This document shows, piece by piece, positions 24,996 to 34,928 of a stretch of DNA of 64,000 bases. Position numbers and translations under genes: made by a program. The notes under the pieces are model-generated. The model saw only the letters and a list, made by a program, of their open reading frames with translations, was not told where the DNA came from and made no database searches. Source of the DNA: Thuidium tamariscinum (lineage: Eukaryota; Streptophyta; Bryopsida; Hypnales; Thuidiaceae). Positions within the stretch are counted from its first letter, which is position 1. Every line of letters begins with the position of its first letter. The stretch lies in assembly GCA_947034885.2 (NCBI GenBank), contig OX344749.2, forward strand, positions 45,537,682 to 45,601,681, read 5' to 3'.

Positions 24996-25730
24996 GGGTG
25001 ATTGCAAGAAACACTTGTCCTATTTGTTGCGTTTTACTACAATACTCGTGACTTTTTCTGGAGTATTTTAAAATTAGAAAATTAATTTGAAAAAAATTTG
25101 AAAAATATGAATAATGTATAAACCTCTAAAATGAAGGTTTTCACCGTAGGAAATTGATAGAAAAATTCTCTAAGTAGGAGAACTCAAAAAGTGCCAAATC
25201 TCAAGAAAATACATATCTTCATGTTTTAATTCAGAAAAATTAGTAAAAATAAGTAAATACAAAAAATAAGAAGTGGCCATTTTCAACAACTTTATGGAGA
25301 TGGTCATTCATAAAAAAAATCACTAAAATAATACTTTATATGTTTCAAAATGCAACTAGAAAGAAGCTCACTTTGTGAACTTCCACACGTCATAAAAATA
25401 ACTTTTCCCAAAATCCCTCACGTAGAGAGCTATAAGTCTATTAGGAGACCATCTCATCCAAATTTCATCTCAAAATCATTAAAAAAAGGTACTCCTTAGT
25501 GACTAAAAACCCTTAAACTACCAAGTGTGACATTCAATCACTAGTACTATTTTGAAATCAAACTATTTTTGAAAATTATGAAAAAAATTAGAAAATTTGT
25601 ATGGTACCTGTGAGTATCTTCTCAATAAATCTTGAGTCATTTGGAGCCAAAACATAGAAGTTATGGCAAAAAAACAAATCAACACACTAGGTGTGACGGA
25701 AAATAGGACAAGTGTTTCTTGCAATTGCCC
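24996..25730. mobile_element. 4-bp-TSD MITE, copy 2
   Basis: Ends GGGTGATTGCAAGAAACACTTGTCC and the inverse GGACAAGTGTTTCTTGCAATTGCCC; target duplication ATGA at 24992-24995 and 25731-25734. Length 735 bp, non-coding. Its interior resembles the elements at 41938-42665 and 48.22-48.71 kb. Confidence 0.85.
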
Positions 25731-25734
25731 ATGA

Positions 25735-26621
25735 CAACCATTTCATTGCCATCAATACAATGCTGTCTAGCAATACATTATCCAATTTTTTTTACATCAT
25801 TCATGACATCATGAAAAAATTGATTCATCTATTGTTAAGGATTGAAGCATTGTGTGAGCTCTTGAGTGGGGTGGAAAAGCCCTTCAAAGTAACATGGGCG
25901 GAACCTTGTAGTGTTGCCCAATAAATCTGGGAAGCCTTTTGCAATGATACTATGGAACCCAAAGGTTTTGCCTTCCTACATCAATCAATCATGCCATGTA
26001 TTTTTCTTTGCATTTCCAATGGAGCTATTGTTAAATACCAAAATGCAAACTGATTCTAAAAAATGGGCACTAATTCCATTTGCCTATCCAAACCTTAAGT
26101 ATGTCAACATTAATCTTAGTTTTTAAAATTTGGAATTCAATGCAACCATTTTTTTGCACTCTAAAAACAAGCCATGTGAACCCTTTATAAATCAATATTT
26201 TATGATTTTAATATGACCAACTTTGGTCCAAAATGGCTTAAAACTACTCCAATACTCCACGTGATGGCCAAGTAGTAGGAACTTCTATTAGAATTGGTGA
26301 GGGTCCAACTTCTAGTAGAAACTTTCCTTGTTAACAACGTTCATATGGAGGTAGCTAGGCTCAATAATGTTCTATATTGGAAGGCTTAATTTTTTCTAAT
26401 GGGCATCAAATTGAAATAAAAAAATGCTATTTCCAAAAATCTATTACTTCCTTTAATATACATGCCTAATACAAATTTTAAAACTATAATAAAGCTAGAC
26501 ACTTAAAAAGTTATCCAGAATCCTGAAAAAAATTTCCAAAATTTTAAACATTTACTTAGGGATTAAATGGAAAATAATGTAATTAAAAAAGCATCAATTT
26601 TTTAATAATACAATCAATTAA
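25735..26621. other. Intergenic, nothing recognised
   Basis: AT-rich sequence between two transposable elements. The short plus-strand frames at 25712-25924 and 25911-26126 are without recognisable domains. Confidence 0.4.
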
Positions 26622-28695
26622 CCCCTAATAGCCCATTATTTTTTTAATGGACAATTTGGAAATTAGACAAGTTTTGAACTTTTGATGACCTCAATTTTTA
26701 GTAAAGCTCTTTGAAACTTTGTTGTAAGATAAAAAAATTGATTAGCATTGGGTCATTGCAAGAAACACCGACCACTTTTGTAGCACTTTGCAAAATTTTT
26801 TCTTGTCTAATGCTAGAACTTTTGATTGATGAATCCAATGCCCAAACCAAAAAAGATGTTTCTAGAGTTTTTGATTGCAATCATATTCTATATTTTTCAG
26901 AATTAAAAAAAAATCATTTTATATTTAAAAATTATTTTTGTTAATTTGTCACACTTTCAAGATTAGAGGTTTTTTATACAATTGATTAGTTTTAATTAAT
27001 GATTTTTGGTTTAAATTTCTGTGGTATGTTTTTGTAGTAGGTATACATGTCCCTATTAAAGGGAATCTAAAAAAACATTATTTTATGACCTCTACATTAG
27101 TGCAAATAGGCCTCCTTTGCGCGCACACTTCAAAACATTAGAAATGATTTTGAACTCATTGTCTTAGTCAAACCTCATTACCATAAAGTCTTCTCAAATG
27201 GCCAATTTTTAGTTTTGTTCAAAATTGTTTTTCCTATTTTTTACAAATTAAAATGTCAATGTATGTATTTTCTAGGACATCATCTTGGACATTGGATTCT
27301 ACTAAAGAAAATGCATACATTGACATTTTAATTTGTAAAGTATAGGAAAAATTGAACAAAACTAAAAATTGGCCATTTGAGAAGACTTTATGGTGATGAG
27401 GTTTGACTAAGACAATGAGTTCAAAATAATTTCTAATGTTTTGAGGTGTGCGCGTAAGGGAGGCCTGTTTGCACTAATGTAGAGGTCATAAAATAATATT
27501 TTTTTTAGATTCTCTTTAGTAGGGACATGTATACCTACTACAAAAATATACCACAGAAATTTCAACCAAAAATCATTAATTAAAACTAATCAATTGTATA
27601 AAAAACCTCTAATCTTGAAAGTGTGACAAATTAACAAAAATAACTTTTAAATATAAGATGATTTTTTTTAAATTCTGAAAAATATAGAATATGATTGCAA
27701 TCAAAAATTCTAGAAATATCTTTTTTGGTTTAGGCATTAGATTCATTAATCAAAAGTTATAGCATTGGACAAGAACAAATTTTGCAAAGTGCTACAAAAG
27801 TGGTCGGTGTTTCTTGCAATGACCCCATTATGAAATTATTAATTTAGTTCAATTATTAATACATGGAAGCAAAATCTATACACTTATAGTCTTATACTCC
27901 TATACTACAAAAGCCCAAATTTCAATTAGGTGGGTAGAAAAATAAATCTACAAAAATTTAAAATTAAAATTTTTCAATTTTTTTCTTATAGACTATAGAT
28001 TATATTTTTGTCTACATGTAAAGGTTTGATTCTTTTCATTTTGATTAGTGATGTGAAAGTAATGAACAATCTTGTTTTTGGAGCAATTTGAGCATCTTTT
28101 TGAAAAGGTAACTTACAAAATTCATTTTTGATTTAGGTGGATTTTATATTTTTTCCAAAAAATATTTCTAGATAAGGTCAAATTTGCAATTTGCAAGGTT
28201 AGAATAATCTCACCATGGAGATTATTATATTTCAATCCCATCTAAGAACAATTAATGTTTCACATTTTTTTTAGTCATGGCCCTACTCTCTAGTCTCTCC
28301 TTAACAATTTAAAAAAAAATGAAAATCAAGCATTCAAAAAAAAATTTGTAGACTTTCAATTCAATTTTTTAAGACCAAATTTTTTTAATCCAAATAGTGC
28401 AAAAACTTCCCACAAATGGTGATCAAAGTTATGTGAAATTGTGCGAAACAATGTTAAAAAAATATTCTTTTTCCCAAATTTGAATGTTAATATCTTCCAA
28501 TCTATACAATCAAACTTCATGACATTTTTATCATATGAACTTACACAAATAAAGTATAAGATCCTCACGAAGATCCTACAATTCTATTCTATTTTTTTTT
28601 TCTCTTGGATGACTGCAACAAAAATGGTTTTTTAGAATTTTAGAGTGATTTAGGACACTCAAAAAAATGACCTTGCAAGCTTGGACCTCTAGAGG
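26622..28695. mobile_element. TTAA-flanked non-autonomous DNA element, copy 3
   Basis: TTAA at 26618-26621 and 28696-28699 surrounds ends CCCCTAATAGCCC and ACCTCTAGAGG. The body aligns with the 733-2848 copy, for example at AATATCTTCCAATCTATAC and AAACTTCATGA. It contains the 1076-bp MITE at 26750-27825; without it the element is about 0.99 kb. It also supplies an approximate empty site for the CACTA element in copy 1. Confidence 0.65.
26750..27825. mobile_element. 4-bp-TSD MITE, copy 3: full-length perfect fold-back
   Basis: Ends GGGTCATTGCAAGAAACACCGACC and inverse; target duplication CATT at 26746-26749 and 27826-27829. Unlike its relatives this 1076-bp copy is a near-perfect palindrome over its entire length, turning over near 27.27-27.30 kb. 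A transcript across it would be a ~500-bp hairpin. It is nested in the TTAA-flanked element. Confidence 0.85.
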
Positions 28696-28699
28696 TTAA

Positions 28700-29230
28700 T
28701 AAATAGGCAAATTAGAAAAAGAGAGTCAAACATGCTTGCAATTCAAACTCCTAGTAAGTGAGAGTGCCTCCGCAATGCAAATTCCTTCATGGAGCCCAAT
28801 GTCCATTTCAATTGGGTCGGCATTATGTTTGTGGACCCATTACAATTCGTAAGTTCACACATGAGCATGAGCATCCCACGCACCTTACAGCTCCTGCTGG
28901 TCCGCAACCTGTCTTCCATGAAATCAGCAAATCACCCGCCAAGGATTCGATCGATCTTCCTCGCCGAACTTCTGGCCCTACTGTAGCTTGAAGTGCGTGC
29001 TCAGTCTCCAACTTGCTCTGAAGCATCCTCCTGTTTGATGCTTTAACAGTGACCTGAAGAAGACATACCAACAAGCTCGCACGCCAGCAACAGGTACGTT
29101 GCAACAAGTTGCATGCACAATTATCCTTCATGGATGTAGTTGATCGATTGTAGCTGCAAACTTCCCCATTTATCTGATAATTGGATGTACCCGTACAGAG
29201 AATTGAACCTGTCTTCCACGAGACAATGTT
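28700..29230. other. GC-richer non-repeat stretch, possible gene remnant
   Basis: Composition changes here from AT-rich transposon DNA to mixed sequence. A plus-strand frame about 28758-28991 (containing HYVCGPITIRKFTHEHEHP) looks more protein-like than most, but it lacks an ATG near its start and I recognise no family. It might be a decayed exon. Confidence 0.25.
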
Positions 29231-29235
29231 CAGCT

Positions 29236-30625
29236 CGTCGATTTCGAATCTCACTGTTCCAAATTAAAGCTAACTGTGAGCTAGACTGAATCACATGTGT
29301 CTGGACTCTGGACTGGCGAAGAATTGAAGACTGAAGTATCAATTCAATTATAAATATTCGTGCTTCAGGAACATCTCTGTCACCACGCGCCCAAAGCGGA
29401 AGTGGCCATCGTTTGGTTGAAGACGCCCGGAGTCATTTCCTTCTAACAGATATTTCGTTAAAATGGCGGTATTCATACGCCATTTTTCATTCATTTTCTA
29501 GGATGGTTATAGATTTCAGACCTCATGCCCTTGAAATCTTGGAGCAGTATACATTTTAGACCACATGGTCTAATCCTGCAATGCCAAGTTTGTGGCATAC
29601 CGCCATTTTAACGAAATATACGTTTTCTTGGACTGGACCAACGATCGATCACTCGATCGAGAGCCGGCCATCCTGCACTAGCTCCATGCATGATTAATTC
29701 AGAGTGAGTTCACTTGCACTTGGGATCCAATGATCGAGACAGAAGAACATGAATTGCTAGCTTGATAGTTTAATTAAGTTGGATGACCTCTTCGAACGGT
29801 CTAAAGTTAATTTCGCCGTTCCCATGCCATGTCATCATTGTCATGTGGTGGTGGGGGTGAGAAAACTCACTCGGCATGAACCCGTACACTGGGCTGAATT
29901 GAACCTGTCTTCCACTAGACAGCAGCTAGTCGATTTCGAATCTCACTTCGAATCTCACTGTTCCAAATTAAAGCGAGCTAGCTAGATCGAATCACATGTA
30001 TCTGGACTGGCGAAGAAATATTCAATTATAAATATTCGCGCTTCAGGAACATCACTGTCACCACGGGCGTAAAGTGGAAGCGGCCATCGTTTGGTTGAAG
30101 ACGTCCGGAGCCATTCGTTCTTGGACTGTCTGGACCAACGACCGATCATTCGATCGAGGGCCATGCTGCACTCCGATCCATGCATGATTCAGACTGAGTG
30201 AGTTCACTTGCACTTTGGTTCGAATCTTACTGTTCCAAAGACGTGACTGATATCATGTGATAGGGCGAAGAAGTATTCAATTCGTGCTGAATATCTCTCT
30301 CACCAAAGCGGCCATTGTTTGGTTGAATTGAAGACGTCCGGAGCCAATTCCTTCTTGGACCGGAGCAACGATCGATATGATCGAGGGCCATGCTGCAGTT
30401 CTGCACTCCATGATCGATGATTTGGCGTTCACAAGCTAGTTAAGGTGCACTCGGGATCAGTTCAATTCAAATGAGGTTGAAGAACATGCTAGCTTGATAG
30501 TACGTACAAATCGACTAGCTTAATTAAGAGTTGGCCAGGTAACCTCTTCGATCGATCGGTCCCAAGTTAAGTACGCCATGTCATGATCGAGGTGGTGGGG
30601 TGAGAAAGCATACTCGGATCGGATA
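29236..30625 (+). repeat. Degenerate tandem repeat array, about 2.5-3 units
   Basis: The block GGCCATCGTTTGGTTGAAGA recurs at about 29404, 30081 and 30310. Each copy is preceded by a fragment around CACATGT...TGGACTGGCGAAGAA and followed by CGGAGYCATTCC...TTGGAC...CAACGAYCGAT. A second shared block (CTTGATAG...AATTAAG...GACCTCTTCGA...GGTGGTGGGG) occurs near 29.76-29.87 and 30.49-30.61 kb. No conserved reading frame runs through the copies. Many CGATCGAT motifs occur. Origin unknown; it lies about 2 kb upstream of the duplicated AP2 segment. Confidence 0.6.
29450..29619. mobile_element. 170-bp MITE with a paralogous empty site
   Basis: The ends are ATATTTCGTTAAAATGGCGGTAT and its inverse. The insertion lies between the CGGAGTCATTTCC and CTTGGACTGGACC parts of the first tandem unit; the second and third units (about 30.11 and 30.34 kb) carry the same flanks with no insertion, which directly shows the element was inserted. 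A clean target duplication cannot be fixed because the repeat units differ by substitutions. Confidence 0.7.
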
Positions 30626-30639
30626 AGTGGTCTGCATCA

Positions 30640-30780
30640 CTGCCTTAGCTACGGATTCCTTAGATAACCTTCAAGAGTTGGGATGGGAGACTTCAATTCT
30701 CCAGGCGGTGTTCTTCACGGGTAGAAACTTTGGTCTACATAGACCAATGGAAATGAGAACTGTTTGGAAGATTCACAACT
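30640..30780 (+). other. Possible 5S rRNA-like fragment
   Basis: The run CTACGGATTCC ... GTTGGGATGGGAGAC resembles the middle and box C of 5S rRNA (CGGATCCC..., GGATGGGWGACC) with roughly proper order. The similarity is patchy and the molecule is incomplete. A 5S-derived SINE3 remnant is conceivable; chance is also possible. Confidence 0.2.
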
Positions 30781-32699
30781 GACCCAATGGGTTGTACTGC
30801 GGATCATGCATGTCTATGTTTTCTCTAGTGTGAACTAACACAGTGCAGGGATTTAAAACTTTTTTTAATCAAACTTCAACCTGTAATAACAAAAAGCTTA
30901 ACTGTAATAAAGCTGTCAGTACATCAAAATTTAAATTTGCACAAAGCTTTTTTCAGTCTATGCTACAGTGAGTCATTGAGAAGTACAAAGGTAACATGAA
31001 GGAAGTTCGACAATGCAACTTGGAGGTCTATGGACATGGACCACATTTCATGCGACCAATGGCGCCATTGGCGTGCGGCTTGAGCTCCACAAGCTAGAAT
31101 TGCGCAACATTCTAGTAAAATGACACAGATTATGTGAAAAATAGCATGACATAATTCCATTAAAATGATACTATATATGTCAAAAATAATACATGAACAT
31201 CACCATTTCAATGAAAGTCACCATGCTGGTTTTTAGAATCACCTTTTGAATGCCACTTAAAATCTCCATGTGCATATTTGTGAAGTATTGGTTGGACAAT
31301 TTTGATACAGGAAATCAAAACTTTGATAGTTGAAAATCACATTGCCTAGCCTAAAGAATTATGCAACTTCAAATACTTGTATATATTATATAATCTTTTC
31401 AAGTTTTGATATGCCAGATTGCCAGATCAATGAAGTTGATTTATTTTCAGATTTGGTTAGAAATCGACCTCAATACTGGATGTTTAGATCGTGTGGTTGA
31501 TTATTCAACAAACAAGAGTACAAGACAAGATTAAAAATTTTCATGTTTAAATGTTTAATTGAGAGTCTCAATTTTAAAAAATATGTTTTAATTTCTTCAA
31601 GATATCTAATATAATACTGCAAACTTGATCCAATTTGTGTCCAACTGACAATATATTCAGTTTATAAAAGTTCATGATCAATTCTATATTTCTATTGCAC
31701 TTTGCAAATTTGGAAAACAAACATATAAGAATCAAAGTTTTTAGTTCAGATAATCTACGATATAACTAAGACTCCGAACTGCATTCAAGCCATTCAATGT
31801 TTCCGTTCCATCAATTGAAATCAATGTAATGCACGAAATTAAAGTTCATTTGTATTTATTAATTAACAGTAAATCTGTATTCTTGTAACAGTTATAAGAT
31901 AATTATAAAAACTCATATGAATAACATATGACAAAGATTTGATCACAGAGGAAGCAGAAGAAGCAACCCAAATTATGCAGATTTGAAAGAGAGAGAGAGA
32001 TCCAGTTCTATCAAAGAACGGTCAGAATTATTCAAGCTACTCTCTTTCAGTCTCTCTCTCTCAGTAACCAACTCAGAGCGACTCAACATCAACTCACGTC
32101 GAGGCTTGTTTTTGTCAGAGTGACTTCATTTCCAAGCAACAGTAAGTACTGGGCTACTGGCCAGCCAGATGAACGTGTGTATTGTGTAAGGGCTGGAAGG
32201 ATGAGACATCACCTTCCAAAAGCTTGCGTACGTAGGGCCTGACTGAAGGCTCTGTCACGCAGATCAAGACACTACCTGATTGGTTGCACAGTTATTGCCT
32301 GTAGAAACTAACTAGTGCGTCAATATGGAGATAGTAGTCTCGAAAATTATAGATTGAATTTCAGTGAAAAGCAATTCATAAGTATTGTATTGGCAGTTTA
32401 ATTAGTCACCAAACTCACAAACTCACGTTAGAAACTCTATCGAAGCATATCCAAACATCTAGACTAGCTGCTGCCAGACTTTTAACAAAACAGGGCTCTT
32501 AGAAGGAAAAGATTTCAGCGATACAGACGATCTACAACTCTACAAGTATTAGACAAGTGTATCTCAAATCACACAAAGTCTTTCATTAAACTGTTGATCA
32601 TTATGCAAATTATTTTCCTTACATTGGCCCCACATTAATCAAAACCCATATTAATTAAGCTTCTATCTCATTTAATTTCCAACTAAGCAAAAGTGTTTT
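30781..32699. other. AT-rich intergenic region
   Basis: No gene is recognised. A GAGAGAGAGA run near 31.99 kb is mirrored by CTCTCTCTCTC near 32.05 kb. The duplicated AP2 segment begins at its right edge. Confidence 0.4.
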
Positions 32700-34263
32700 T
32701 TCTGAGAGGCAGGTCTTCCCTCCTCAACCCATGAGAGGCAGACCACGGCCATGGGACCGTGATCCCTTCGCGGACATGGAGGCCGACATGGACCAAGGTA
32801 GCTACAGTATCACTGCCAACTTTCCAGTGAGGGCCCTCCACGATCGACAAATCTGTCACAAAATAAAATCACACCTCAAACAAACAGCAATGATCTCCTT
32901 TTGGCATGGGCTCTCTTCTCCTCTACTCATCGTCTTCGTTCTCCATTCTTCGTAAAGCTTTCCTCTTGCTTCTATGGTTCCAAGTTAGCAAGCTTTCAAG
33001 TCATTCTGCTTCGATGGAATTCGCAAGCTCTCGATGCACTACCTGTTAGTGGGTGTAGGCGCACACATCCGACACCTTCTGTATTCCATGTTCGAGTCCC
33101 TTGCACTGCATCTTGCCTCACTAGTTTTGCTCTTGTTCAACATCTGCGGTTACTATCTGTTCCTCATTTTATGGTTGCTCGAGTTTCTCACTGGTTATTC
33201 ATGTTTGCAGAGCATGGTGAAGATTCATCTGGAGAAGTTAAAAGCTAGAGTGCCTTGATCACTCGATCGAGGGTTGCAAGTGCGTTTGAGGGAGAGGGCT
33301 ACGAGTTCTGCGAAGTCTAGAACCAGTGGGTAACGTTGATTTGAACCCTGCAACTTGCAGGTCGAGTTGTAGTAGATATGTTTGAATCGCTGACTTGCTG
33401 ACTGAAAAAAGTCTAGAACCTTTGGAGTAATTTAATTAAGAAGTCGAAGAAGTTGAGTGCATTCATGTAATGAACTTGGTTTGGGAAAGACCAGTGAGAT
33501 CACGAGCTTTGATTGAATACGATCTACCCAGCGTCGTCGCCTAGGTCATATGCTCTGTGAAATCGTTGCTGGCGAAGTGGCGATGCCGTGTCGAGTTAAT
33601 TCATCCAAGTCGGTGAAGTCATTCGGAGCCGCATGTGACGAATTCCGAAAGTGGTAGAGAGATACACAAGTCAATAGATCAGTTTTAATTTCAACGGCTC
33701 TAGAGTCTAGAGCAAGGAGAATAGCTTTGATTCCCGGTCAGTTTACAGTTTTCCAACAGAGAAAGTACATTTGTGCCGACTAGGTCGTTTTGCCTAATGG
33801 CCGCAGTGGCATTTCCTTGACCCCCCTGTTCCTAACTAGCTGGTGCACAATCATCTCGAAATCTCAAAATCTCGAAATCTCTCGCGTTCCTGGAAGCAAA
33901 GCAAGGATATATTGTCTTGTTCTGCCCAATATAAAGCAAGAACGTCACATACAGACTCTGCAAGAAATCAACTTCCACTTAGTATAAGCTGCACATGCTC
34001 TGGCCTGAGTAATAAATTATAATTAAGTTAGCGAGTCAACGAACCTAAACAGGACTTAAGCGCGCAAGACTCCGAAACCGGTCTTTTAATTCGGTAAAAC
34101 TTTCAGTTCCTTAATCCGATTGCCGATCTTCAGGAGTAGGCTGGGTACTTGATTACAAACCTGAAGGCGAAATTTTACTTCTTCGTTTGCACTAATCAAG
34201 TTTACCTTCTCCAAAATCTTAATTTGGAAATATAAGAACAGTGCCCTCTCAGTTCATACCGTA

Positions 34264-34928
34264 AATTCCCTCACAATTCGACATTTGTGATGTACAGGAC
34301 TCTACTTCTCAACAACGTTCAACTTAGAGTGTTCTGTGTCCCTGTTCAACAAGATCTCTCCTTCACATGTTGAAGAAGTAAAACCAGAAGAAAAAGCCTA
34401 ACAAAGCAAGGACGTCGCAGCTTAGCAACACGATTTGGGAGTAATTACCTCAAGCACATATTAGGTCAACCACAACAGAGATCGACGTTCACTTGGCAGA
34501 CTCTACAGGTAAGAATTAAATTTTTTCACAGTTTAGAACAGGTTTGCACATGCATGCATGCTACTGTAGCTCTGTCATGGGTCCATGGGCTTGCAATCTT
34601 ATTTACTTAGATGAAGCGAGCGAGTAAACGAAAACGAAAATTTATTACCTATGTCAGAACTGATAGATTGTAACTATCCATTCTCCGAATAGATGCAATC
34701 ACTTGGCTACTCGGGATAGTACTTCCTTTTCCATGCTCATATGTAAATGCACTCACAATTAATTTGAAATTTGTGGTGTACAGGGTCATTCTATTTTTTA
34801 TCAAACTAATTAATCGACGGTGGTTTATCCACTTCTCTGATTTGTCCACACTTTCTTTGTATGTACATGCACTCACAATTCGACTTTTGCGATGTACAGG
34901 ATTCTAGCTACTTTTCAACAGAACTAGA
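34264..34928 (+). repeat. Tandemly repeated 5' leader cassette with a decayed exon-1 start
   Basis: A block of the form CTCACAATTCGAC-TTTG-GATGTACAGGA occurs near 34.27, 34.75 and 34.87 kb. The last copy leads directly into the AP2 start codon at 34929, and its TGTACAG looks like a splice acceptor. After the first copy, CTGTTCAACAAGATC...CATGTTGAAGAAG at about 34.34-34.38 kb mimics the first 40 bases of the coding region. So the leader plus the start of exon 1 was tandemly duplicated and the upstream version decayed. The right locus (about 60.6-61.2 kb) shows the same layout, so this predates the segmental duplication. Confidence 0.6.

Noticed and set aside
33034-33150. tRNA T-loop-like GTTCGAGTCCC
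   Set aside because: The neighbouring bases do not form a T stem or acceptor stem, in either duplicated copy.
32901-33248. 115-codon frame upstream of AP2 with a counterpart at 62292-62633
   Set aside because: The two copies are similar in DNA but differ by non-triplet indels, so the protein frame is not conserved; best read as leader or intron sequence.
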